From: an uncultured Bacteroidales bacterium
GTDB lineage: Bacteria; Bacteroidota; Bacteroidia; Bacteroidales; UBA932
Assembly (NCBI GenBank): GCA_944326365.1
Contig: CALVDR010000002.1
Location: 1 to 64,000, forward strand
Length of the DNA stretch: 64,000 bases
Direction: 5' to 3'
Position numbers and translations under genes: made by a program. The notes beneath the pieces are model-generated. The model saw only the letters and a list, made by a program, of their open reading frames with translations, did not search any database and was not told where the DNA came from. Positions within the stretch are counted from its first letter, which is position 1. The number at the start of each line of letters is the position of its first letter. This document shows positions 27,987 through 36,826 of this stretch, piece after piece.

Positions 27987-28015
27987 CGCGAGTTCGAGTC
28001 TCGTTTTCCGCTCCA
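27987..28015 (+). repeat. Direct repeat of the tRNA-Gly 3' end, att-site-like
   Basis: 29 bp identical to 27833-27861 (T arm, acceptor and CCA of tRNA-Gly), 154 bp downstream of the original. Such a copy is what integration into a tRNA 3' end leaves. The spacer also has an inverted piece ACTCGAACTCG at 27902-27912. No integrase is visible nearby. Confidence 0.75.
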
Positions 28016-28020
28016 GTTTT

Positions 28021-28045
28021 AGCCTCACTTGGGTGGGGCTATTTT
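28021..28045 (+). terminator. Terminator-like hairpin after the tRNA 3' copy
   Basis: AGCCTCAC and GTGGGGCT form a stem around TTGG (28021-28040), followed by ATTTTG. The short stretch 28046-28152 that follows has only a 14 bp direct repeat (GCATCAACGGAAAA, twice) and no gene I can support. Confidence 0.6.
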
Positions 28046-28152
28046 GTATATATCAGTTAGTTATCCTGCTCTGGCATGGCTGTGCTGCTGTTCTTGTGCA
28101 TCAACGGAAAATCCATGTTGATTTAGCATCAACGGAAAAATCTTCTGTAAAC

Positions 28153-28184
28153 AAAAGGGACAGGCGATGAAACCTGTCCTTTTC
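28153..28184 (-). terminator. Terminator of the two small membrane protein genes
   Basis: On the minus strand AAAAGGACAGG pairs with CCTGTCCCTTTT around TTTCATCG. The plus strand also ends in TTTT, so it may act both ways. A near copy is at 28823-28850. Confidence 0.75.
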
Positions 28185-28203
28185 TGTAATGTATCGGCAA
28201 GAC

Positions 28204-28314
28204 TTATTGTGCCTTGTGAGTCTTTTTTTCTTTTCTGTCCTGTCTCCAGTAATAGATACCGGCAACATTGGCGATAATGATAACAAGTATCATCATAACA
28301 ATTGCGCCTGTCAT
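28204..28314 (-). CDS. 36-residue single-helix membrane protein
   Basis: Starts ATG at 28314, MTGAIVMMILVIIIANVAGIYYWRQ..., stops TAA at 28204. One transmembrane helix (about 3-22) is followed by a basic tail DRKEKKTHKAQ. An AAGGAGG sequence, an unusually good Shine-Dalgarno for this phylum, lies just before its start inside the end of the upstream gene; the two are 2 bp apart. Function unknown. Confidence 0.6.
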   Translation of the reverse strand: MTGAIVMMILVIIIANVAGIYYWRQDRKEKKTHKAQ

Positions 28315-28316
28315 AA

Positions 28317-28487
28317 TTATTCCTCCTTATCTTGTTTCTTATTGTTATCTCTGACGAGCCATAATCCCCAACCTAATGAGCAAATAACAGCAACAAAAGT
28401 CACTGAATACAGTACGATTTTATTCTGGATGTCTCCAAGAGTAGAGGTAAGGATTACTGCTGTCGTTAAATATTTGGCTATATCCAT
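28317..28487 (-). CDS. Small two-helix membrane protein, DUF6722-like
   Basis: 56 residues from ATG 28487 (MDIAKYLTTAVILTSTLGDI), with hydrophobic segments at about 5-18 and 25-45 and a charged tail RDNNKKQDKEE. From memory it resembles small Bacteroidales proteins (DUF6722) that open KKELGKWLMDIAKY. Those codons are present upstream here, but the expected ATG is ACG (28512-28514), and the promoter at 28522-28529 would place the transcript start almost on it. So translation from 28487 is favoured. Paired with the 36-residue gene below it. Confidence 0.6.
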   Translation of the reverse strand: MDIAKYLTTAVILTSTLGDIQNKIVLYSVTFVAVICSLGWGLWLVRDNNKKQDKEE

Positions 28488-28521
28488 TAGCCATTTTCCT
28501 AATTCTTTCTTCGTAGCAAGA

Positions 28522-28529
28522 CAAAGTTA
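28522..28529 (-). promoter_or_regulatory. -7 element TAACTTTG for the small membrane protein pair
   Basis: On the minus strand TAACTTTG matches TAnnTTTG. The expected transcript start near 28516 decides the start codon of the gene at 28317-28487. Confidence 0.6.
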
Positions 28530-28675
28530 GAGAAAATATCCAAAACGCAAAAATCTTATAAACCAATCAAAACACAATCAACAGAATCCGTTCAAGGGTA
28601 TTGTCATTGCCATTAAGAACAAGAAGGGGAGGATATTCTTTGGCGAGGAGAGATATTTCCAGCCTAAAGGGAGAT

Positions 28676-28813
28676 ATGTTTGCGATAGCATTTGATATGG
28701 TCGTGTCAGACCTTAAAAAGAATTACGGAGAGCCATACAACAATGCTTATTTCGCGATAGGGGGTAATCCTGCTGTAAATATGGATTCCATAATGCGCGA
28801 AGGAGTGTCGTAA
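28676..28813 (+). pseudogene. Truncated VapD-like endoribonuclease remnant
   Basis: From ATG 28676 the frame reads [20 protein letters not shown] and then YNNAYFAI, which resembles the first strand and helix of VapD, a Cas2-fold RNase/toxin of about 90-100 residues. After AYFAI the similarity stops and the frame ends at 28813, giving only 45 residues. An open stretch just upstream (about 28550-28687, other frame, [19 protein letters not shown]) overlaps its start and lacks a start codon; it may be the remains of a partner gene. Likely non-functional. Confidence 0.5.
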
Positions 28814-28822
28814 ATAAACAAG

Positions 28823-28850
28823 AAAGGGCAGGCGATGAAACCTGTCCTTT
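28823..28850 (-). terminator. Terminator after the 132-residue hypothetical gene
   Basis: AAAGGACAGG pairs with CCTGCCCTTT around TTTCATCG on the minus strand, followed by CTTGTTTATTT. It is nearly identical to the hairpin at 28153-28184. Confidence 0.65.
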
Positions 28851-28884
28851 CCTGTCAGAAAAAATCCGATAGACAAATCTGCCG

Positions 28885-29283
28885 TCAATCGATATAACGC
28901 ACGCAGTAAATGTCGTGGTAGTAGTCAAGCGTTTCCCTGACAAAATCTTTCGCTTTCATGTCTTCAGGACGGAGCTTCTCCACGAGGCTGTTCAGTTTCC
29001 CGGCAGCGGTGAGGGCAAACTCCTTGTTCTTCATCCTCAGATGCTCATAATCATCGTCGATGGCCAGATCCCAGGCTTTGTGACAAAGCAGGAATGCCGT
29101 GAAAGCGAAATCATTTGACCTGCACAGGTCGGCCATCCTGAGATAGCACCTGATCTTTTCCTGGACATCACGCGCCTTGAGCGCATCCTTTTCGCAGTCT
29201 GCCACCATCTCCACCAGCAGATTTCCGTCGACTGTCACCTGCCCGTCATCCGGGCAATGTGCAAATTTTGTTTCTGTAACCAT
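28885..29283 (-). CDS. Hypothetical protein, 132 residues
   Basis: Not recognised. The protein is soluble and mostly helical (MVTETKFAHCPDDGQVTVDG at the start), with a TPR-like central part (EKIRCYLRMADLCRSNDFAFTAFLLCHKAWDLA) and no signal peptide. The only promoter I can find lies at 29425-29456, upstream of a terminator-like hairpin, so expression may depend on readthrough. Confidence 0.6.
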   Translation of the reverse strand: MVTETKFAHCPDDGQVTVDGNLLVEMVADCEKDALKARDVQEKIRCYLRMADLCRSNDFAFTAFLLCHKAWDLAIDDDYEHLRMKNKEFALTAAGKLNSLVEKLRPEDMKAKDFVRETLDYYHDIYCVRYID

Positions 29284-29354
29284 AATACCAATAATTTAAA
29301 GAACATTAATGATATCCGGTCCGATAAGAATAGTGACTGGGATGTGCTTTCTGA

Positions 29355-29405
29355 AACGAAAACAGCAATCCCGTATTACCGTTTTACCGGTATCCGGAAT
29401 TGCTG
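29355..29405 (-). terminator. Hairpin with T run after maeB; terminator or attenuator
   Basis: On the minus strand CAGCAATTCCG (29395-29405) pairs with CGGGATTGCTG (29363-29373) and is followed by TTTTCGTTTC. It can end maeB transcripts. Because a good promoter sits between maeB and this hairpin, it may instead attenuate the next gene or end a very short RNA. Confidence 0.7.
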
Positions 29406-29424
29406 TATTATTTCGGTTCTGCTG

Positions 29425-29456
29425 CAAATATAGAATCTTTTCCGGAGATTCCAAAA
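29425..29456 (-). promoter_or_regulatory. Promoter between maeB and the 132-residue gene
   Basis: On the minus strand TTTTG (29452-29456), 19 bp, TATATTTG (29425-29432). It starts right after the maeB stop and points at the hairpin at 29355-29405. Confidence 0.65.
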
Positions 29457-29462
29457 TCCTCG

Positions 29463-31754
<2,292 letters not shown>

Positions 31755-31824
31755 AAACTGATTTGCGATGATTAAATTTCAGAACAGTTTTCCTGGCGAT
31801 GATGTCTTATGGTCGGCCGATTCC

Positions 31825-31862
31825 AAAAAAACCGGCCCTAAAGGTTTCAGGACCGGTTTCTT
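31825..31862 (-). terminator. Terminator of the lipoprotein gene at 31880
   Basis: On the minus strand AAACCGGTCCT pairs with AGGGCCGGTTT, followed by TTTT, about 20 bp after the stop codon. Confidence 0.85.
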
Positions 31863-31879
31863 TAGCGGTTCAGGCAAGA

Positions 31880-33520
31880 TTACCTGTACTGTGCGAATTC
31901 GATATCCTTCGTAGCCCTTTCAGCAAGTTTGCTGTCCTTGCTGGCAGCGTCGATATACTTCTTCACATCGTCTGCCTTGCCCTGACGTGCGGCAATGACA
32001 GCTTTCAGGTAAGAAGTCTTGGCGCATCCGCATGTAGCGGCAGCGGAAGCCTGGTCGAGCTGGTCGGTAAGGATATAGGCCAGTACCTTGTTGCAGCAGT
32101 TTCCTGCTGAAGCCAGCTTGGCGGCAGCATCGGCATATTTGCCGTTGAGGATGTCGAGGACAGCTGCATTCTCCTTTGATGTAGCGTTGCCGGAAGCGGC
32201 GAAATACTTGGCGGCGGCAGCGTTGTCACCTTCCCTGAGGGCGATCACGCCCATTGCGTTCTGCCAGTCAGCATCCTGAGCGGCCTTTGCCAGCTCGGCT
32301 TTTGCGTTGGCCAGATCGTTCGAGTTGATGTAGACAACGGCGAGATTGTACTGTGCACGTGCGCTGTTGTATTTCTCGACAGCTTTCTTGTAGATAGCCA
32401 CCTTGTCGGCATTGTCCTTCACTACAGAAGCTGCGCGGAGCAGAGCCTCTTCATCAAGGATGTCGATGTTCTCGTCGATCAGTGCGAGGAGTTCCTCGTT
32501 GGAGTAGTTCGTGAACTCTACGTTTGCGATGAATCTTGCGCGGCGGAGTTCAGGAAGGATTTCCTTTTTCAGAGAGTTGTAAACCTCGGACATGTTCTTG
32601 ATTTCCTTCTCGCGGACAGCAGGGTCGCTGTACATGGAAAGAACACGGATGATCAGATCCTTGTCTTCGATGTCAGACTCTGAAACGAGCTCCTTGAAGC
32701 CTTCCCAGTCCTCACCTACGCTGATGACAGTCACAGGAGCGTCTACCTCATGCTTTTTGGTTACTTTGCCGAATGCCTTTTCTGCAGTCTCGGAACGCTT
32801 GTCGGAAAGTTTTGCATTGAGGTCTTCAGCACCGTCCGGAGAAGCATAGGCTACGATGTCGGTGTTGATGATTTCCTTGCGCTCGTTTGCCTTGATTTCG
32901 TCAAGAGCGGCCTGGAAAGCCTTGATGGACTCTGACTTGAGCTGGCTTCCTCTTACATATGAACTGTTGATGGTGTAGAGGATCTGGCCCTCGGCGGTCT
33001 GCTTGATGATTTCCTGATAGTTGTCAGCCTTGTAGTCCACTTTGCCGTCCTTGCATACGAGCATGTAGGTGGTGTTTGCTCCGTCAGCGACTTTCTTGGT
33101 AGGTATCTCTACGGCTTTCTTCTTGTATTTCACCACGCCGCGGAGTTCGAGATAGCTCTTCTCCATGCCCGGTACGTAGTCGAAACTTACCTTCTCTGAA
33201 ACGGTGGCGCCGTCTGAAGGGATGACTTTGTAGTTGTCCTGAACATCTTCACCCTGATATGTGAAAGGATCCATCTTGGCTTCGCCGCCCTCGTAAACGA
33301 TGACCGGAGTCACCTCAAGGATAGCCTTAGGATGAAAATAGTCGGCAGGATATGTCACTGAAACGGTAGCCTCGATCTTGCCGGCCACTACTTCAAGTAC
33401 TGCAGGGTCGCACTGTACGCTTACGTTCTCTGCCATTTCCGCCATTTTCTCCGGGGAGCTGCAGGCTACTGCTGCAAGACCCAGTACGGCAGAATAAAGG
33501 ATTTTGAAACTTTTTTTCAT
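31880..33520 (-). CDS. Lipoprotein with OmpA-like and TPR-like parts
   Basis: 546 residues. The signal ends in lipobox AVAC (Cys 20, followed by SSPEK). A beta-rich part (about 30-190) precedes an OmpA-like segment (about 205-270, VAYASPDGAEDLNAKLSDKRSETA) and a helical repeat region (about 340-540) with TPR-like AQYNLAVVYINSNDLANAKAELAKAA. Codon choice is strongly biased (few rare codons), as in abundant proteins. The OmpA-like part suggests contact with peptidoglycan. Related lipoproteins are widespread in Bacteroidales; exact role unknown. A -7 element lies at 33595-33602. Confidence 0.75.
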   Translation of the reverse strand: MKKSFKILYSAVLGLAAVACSSPEKMAEMAENVSVQCDPAVLEVVAGKIEATVSVTYPADYFHPKAILEVTPVIVYEGGEAKMDPFTYQGEDVQDNYKVIPSDGATVSEKVSFDYVPGMEKSYLELRGVVKYKKKAVEIPTKKVADGANTTYMLVCKDGKVDYKADNYQEIIKQTAEGQILYTINSSYVRGSQLKSESIKAFQAALDEIKANERKEIINTDIVAYASPDGAEDLNAKLSDKRSETAEKAFGKVTKKHEVDAPVTVISVGEDWEGFKELVSESDIEDKDLIIRVLSMYSDPAVREKEIKNMSEVYNSLKKEILPELRRARFIANVEFTNYSNEELLALIDENIDILDEEALLRAASVVKDNADKVAIYKKAVEKYNSARAQYNLAVVYINSNDLANAKAELAKAAQDADWQNAMGVIALREGDNAAAAKYFAASGNATSKENAAVLDILNGKYADAAAKLASAGNCCNKVLAYILTDQLDQASAAATCGCAKTSYLKAVIAARQGKADDVKKYIDAASKDSKLAERATKDIEFAQYR

Positions 33521-33594
33521 GTCTGTCTGTTATTTAATGGTTTGTTTGTCTCTGTCATTCACGTCCCTGCTTTCCGGCCGGGGCATATTTTCGA

Positions 33595-33602
33595 CAAATA
33601 TA
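33595..33602 (-). promoter_or_regulatory. -7 element TATATTTG for the lipoprotein gene
   Basis: On the minus strand TATATTTG fits TAnnTTTG and leaves a leader of about 70 nt. No clear -33 element is seen. Confidence 0.5.
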
Positions 33603-33730
33603 ACAAATAAACTGATTGTTCCGACGCTGAATCATAAATTGTATGAGAAAAATTTCAGAAACCTCTGATTGTTTTCTGCTGAAAGGCAAAATCTATGTAT
33701 GAAATTTGGAAAATTTTCGAAACTGTTTCA

Positions 33731-33738
33731 TAACTTTG
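33731..33738 (+). promoter_or_regulatory. -7 element TAACTTTG for the sigma54 activator
   Basis: TAACTTTG ends 6 bp before the ATG at 33745, so the transcript would be leaderless or nearly so. Confidence 0.5.
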
Positions 33739-33744
33739 CAGAAT

Positions 33745-35061
33745 ATGACTACTCAGGAATTACAGGCACTAAAGAACAAGTTCGACATCATAGGAAACGA
33801 CCCTGCGCTGAACAGGGCCCTTGAAATCGCCGTGGCAGTGGCTCCGACGGACCTTACCGTGCTCATAACCGGCGAAAGCGGTGTCGGAAAGGAAAACATC
33901 CCGAAGATCATACACCAGAACAGCCTGCGCAGGACAGGCAAATACTTCGCCATAAACTGCGGGGCCATACCGGAAGGAACCATAGACTCGGAACTGTTCG
34001 GTCACGAGAAAGGCTCGTTTACAGGTGCCGGCGAGATGCGCCGCGGATATTTTGAAGAAGCTGACGGCGGTACCCTGTTTCTGGATGAAGTGGGCGAACT
34101 GCCGCTTCCGTCCCAGGCCAAGCTCCTGAGAGTCCTCCAGTCAGGTGAATTCATCAGGGTGGGTTCGTCGAAAGTGCTCAAGACCGATGTGAGAGTGGTT
34201 GCGGCCACGAACGTGAATCTCCGTTACGCAGTATCCAGAGGAAAATTCAGGGAAGACCTTTATTACAGGCTGAACGCGGTGCCGGTACTCATGCCGGCCC
34301 TCAGGGACAGAAAGGACGACATTCATCTGCTGTTCCGCAAATTCGCATCTGATTTTGCCGCCAAATACAATATGGTGAAGATTGTCCTGACTGATGAAGC
34401 TGTGACCCTGCTCAGAAACTACCGCTGGCCGGGAAATATACGTCAGCTTAAGAATGTCGCCGAGACGGTGTCCGCCATCGAATCGGTAAAATCCACCCCG
34501 GGCAGCGAAAAACGCGAGATAAACGCTGCGACCCTGTCGAAATACCTGCCGAAGGAAGACCCGAACCGCCTTCCGGTCAAGGCCGATTTCTCCGACGAGT
34601 CCTTTTCTGCCTCTGAAAAGGAAATGCTCGTACGGACCATATTCCAGCTTCGCCAGGACGTCGATTATCTGAAATCGCTGGTCATCGGAGGCAGCGCCCC
34701 TGTCCGGGGCAATGTTTCTGACCGGTCTCTGATCGGCCATGCCGACAATATCAGGCCGTCTGCGGCCAATGCCGGCACGGATGCCGGAGAAGACGGGATC
34801 ATGACTGACAGTTATCAGCGCAGGGAAGACCCTGACGAGCAGCCTGCAATGGTGATCCCGGACCATCTCCACACCGATGATCTGCCGCAGGGCAGGGAGC
34901 TTTCCGGGGATGGGGAAGCGGAAGACCTTTCGATAGAAAAGACAGAGCTTGCCCTCATCAGGCGTGCCCTTGACAAGTACAAGGGAAACAGGAAACTCGC
35001 TGCGGAAGAGCTCGGGATCTCGGAAAGGACATTGTACCGCAAACTCAAGTCACTGGAATAG
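33745..35061 (+). CDS. Sigma54-dependent transcriptional activator
   Basis: About 438 residues from ATG 33745 (MTTQELQALKNKFDIIG). There is no receiver or PAS domain in front. The AAA+ domain (about 10-245) has Walker A GESGVGKEN, GSFTGA in place of the common GAFTGA, Walker B GGTLFLDEVGE and the arginine region FREDLYYRLN. A linker of about 100 low-complexity residues follows, then a Fis-type helix-turn-helix (KLAAEELGISERTLYRKL). It opens RpoN promoters. It heads the usual Bacteroidales order activator-lptE-small gene-secG, so it may be linked to envelope functions. Confidence 0.9.
   Translation: MTTQELQALKNKFDIIGNDPALNRALEIAVAVAPTDLTVLITGESGVGKENIPKIIHQNSLRRTGKYFAINCGAIPEGTIDSELFGHEKGSFTGAGEMRRGYFEEADGGTLFLDEVGELPLPSQAKLLRVLQSGEFIRVGSSKVLKTDVRVVAATNVNLRYAVSRGKFREDLYYRLNAVPVLMPALRDRKDDIHLLFRKFASDFAAKYNMVKIVLTDEAVTLLRNYRWPGNIRQLKNVAETVSAIESVKSTPGSEKREINAATLSKYLPKEDPNRLPVKADFSDESFSASEKEMLVRTIFQLRQDVDYLKSLVIGGSAPVRGNVSDRSLIGHADNIRPSAANAGTDAGEDGIMTDSYQRREDPDEQPAMVIPDHLHTDDLPQGRELSGDGEAEDLSIEKTELALIRRALDKYKGNRKLAAEELGISERTLYRKLKSLE
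34696..34713. repeat. Short palindrome in the sigma54 activator linker
   Basis: GCCCC TGTCC GGGGC followed by AAT resembles half of the ATTG...CAAT units seen elsewhere and lies in the non-conserved linker between AAA+ and DNA-binding domains. Confidence 0.4.
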
Positions 35062-35136
35062 TCTGACTGCATTGGAATATTGGCGCGGGTCCGATGGCAC
35101 GGACCGCGCATTATATAATGGAAAAAGAATTTATTA

Positions 35137-35655
35137 ATGAAAAAGAAAATATCGGCAATACTTTTCATCATCTCGCTGGCCATAGTAGGGATTATAGTAC
35201 GGTCGTGCGGGATTTATTCATTTTCCGGGACATCCATCCAGCCGGATGTCTATACCGTGAATATACATTATTTCGAATACAAGGCTCTGCGGGTGAATCC
35301 GACGTTGAGCAACGAACTGACGGAAGCCCTGAAAGACCAGTTCCGCAGGCTGACCAGGCTGGAACAGGTGGATGAGGGAGGAGATCTGGACATCGTAGGG
35401 GAAATCATAGGCTATGATGTGAAGGCCATGGGTGTGACCGCAAATGAAGTCGCGGCACAGAACAGGCTGACCGTAAACGTAAAGATATATTTTACGAACA
35501 ACAAATATCCGGAAGACAATCTGGAACAGTCTTTCTCCGCCTATGCCGATTTCGATGCCACCACATCCCTGGATGCCGTCGAGTCGTCCCTGTGTACGGA
35601 GATCATAGACAAGCTCGTGGAAGATATTTTCAATGCGACTGTCGCACAGTGGTGA
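35137..35655 (+). CDS. lptE: LptE-family lipoprotein
   Basis: 172 residues. The signal ends in a lipobox IVRSC followed by GIYSFSGTSIQPDVYTVNI, which is the usual start of mature LptE in Bacteroidota. LptE forms the plug of the LptD barrel that places lipopolysaccharide in the outer membrane. The length and the mixed alpha/beta composition fit. It lies 75 bp after the sigma54 activator and 7 bp before the next gene. Confidence 0.85.
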   Translation: MKKKISAILFIISLAIVGIIVRSCGIYSFSGTSIQPDVYTVNIHYFEYKALRVNPTLSNELTEALKDQFRRLTRLEQVDEGGDLDIVGEIIGYDVKAMGVTANEVAAQNRLTVNVKIYFTNNKYPEDNLEQSFSAYADFDATTSLDAVESSLCTEIIDKLVEDIFNATVAQW

Positions 35656-35662
35656 TGCTGAT

Positions 35663-36259
35663 ATGGAAGGCTATATTAATCTCAAGACGCTTACTCTGGA
35701 TGAGCTGATAGGTGTGGTGAACCTCTATCCCTGGTTCGGAAATGCCAGGAAGGAGCTGTGTGTCCGGCTTGCAGCCATGGGGGATGCGGAGACGGCTTCT
35801 GCAGCTTTGGCAGAAGCGTCGTTGTATGTCTCTTCGGGGAAGTCCCTGTCCGGAATAGGGAAGAAAGGCCGTCTGTCAGACTGTTCCGACAAGGATCTGG
35901 ATGATATTCTCAAATCATACATATCCGGGAAGCCCGAGACCGTCCGGGATAGTGCCGGAAGCCGTCCTGTCGTGGTGGTGGGCGGCGACTATTTCTCTCA
36001 GGACGAATATGACAGGATACGGAAGTCCGGAGATGAAGTCTTTTCCGACATGGCGAGGAAAGCCTCGGCCGATTCCCGCAGAGAGGTACAGCCGGCAGAC
36101 GGGACTCTGGAATTCTACACGGAGACTTTGGCCGGAATATACGCTGAACAGGGCTATCCCGAACAGGCGAAAAGGATTTATGAAAAACTAATTTTGGCAT
36201 ATCCGGAAAAAAATGCTTACTTTGCAGCCCTTATTCAGAAACTTGGGTTGGAAAATTAA
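35663..36259 (+). CDS. Conserved Bacteroidales protein between lptE and secG
   Basis: 198 residues from ATG 35663 (MEGYINLKTLTLDELIGVV); an earlier in-frame Met at 35633 overlaps lptE and is less likely. The C-terminus (GIYAEQGYPEQAKRIYEKLILAYPEKNAYFAALI) is one TPR-like hairpin. No signal peptide. The order lptE, this gene, secG is common in the order Bacteroidales, so it is probably real and cytoplasmic, but its role is unknown. Confidence 0.75.
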   Translation: MEGYINLKTLTLDELIGVVNLYPWFGNARKELCVRLAAMGDAETASAALAEASLYVSSGKSLSGIGKKGRLSDCSDKDLDDILKSYISGKPETVRDSAGSRPVVVVGGDYFSQDEYDRIRKSGDEVFSDMARKASADSRREVQPADGTLEFYTETLAGIYAEQGYPEQAKRIYEKLILAYPEKNAYFAALIQKLGLEN

Positions 36260-36274
36260 AATTCAGAATAGATC

Positions 36275-36646
36275 ATGAACGTAGTATTTACAATTCTGGC
36301 TGTGCTCGTCATCCTGGCAAGCATTCTTCTCACTATCGTAGTGCTGCTCCAGAATGGAAAGGGAGGTGGACTTGCCAGCAATTTCGCTGCAGGAAACCAG
36401 ACTTTCGGAGTGCGTCAGACTGCCGATATCCTTGAAAAGGTGACTTGGGGTCTCGTGGCTTTCGTCTTTGTGGTGACCATCGTTTCATCATTCGCCACTA
36501 CTGGAAATACGAAAGGCGGCATGGATGTGACTGACCAGATCGAGCGCTCTATCGAAGAAAGCCGTCCTCAGTTCCCGGTTGCACCGCAGGGTATTCCGTC
36601 TCAGGAAGCTCCTGCACAGGAAGCACCAGCTGCCGAGGCCGAGTAA
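36275..36646 (+). CDS. secG: Preprotein translocase subunit SecG
   Basis: 123 residues. Two membrane helices (about 3-25 and 55-75) flank the conserved LLQNGKGGGLASNF loop, as in SecG, which assists SecYE in protein export. The C-terminal tail is longer than in E. coli and ends in an Ala/Pro/Glu-rich repeat (QEAPAQEAPAAEAE). It is 15 bp after the preceding gene. Confidence 0.93.
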   Translation: MNVVFTILAVLVILASILLTIVVLLQNGKGGGLASNFAAGNQTFGVRQTADILEKVTWGLVAFVFVVTIVSSFATTGNTKGGMDVTDQIERSIEESRPQFPVAPQGIPSQEAPAQEAPAAEAE

Positions 36647-36826
36647 TCCGTTTCAGGAACATACGCTTATTCCAGCTGCTGCCGTGTCTGACAAAATGTC
36701 AGTATCGGCTGCGGCTGGAATATATTTTGTCTGATCCTCAGTCTTGTATTGGCATTCCGAACGGAAGGACATGGTCCTGAGTGAGGAATGTACTTGAAAA
36801 AACGAAACAAAAGGAGAAGACAGAAT

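Noticed and set aside
28189..28530. A 113-residue plus-strand protein
   Set aside because: It lies antisense to the two small membrane protein genes, which have a promoter, a Shine-Dalgarno sequence and a terminator on the minus strand.
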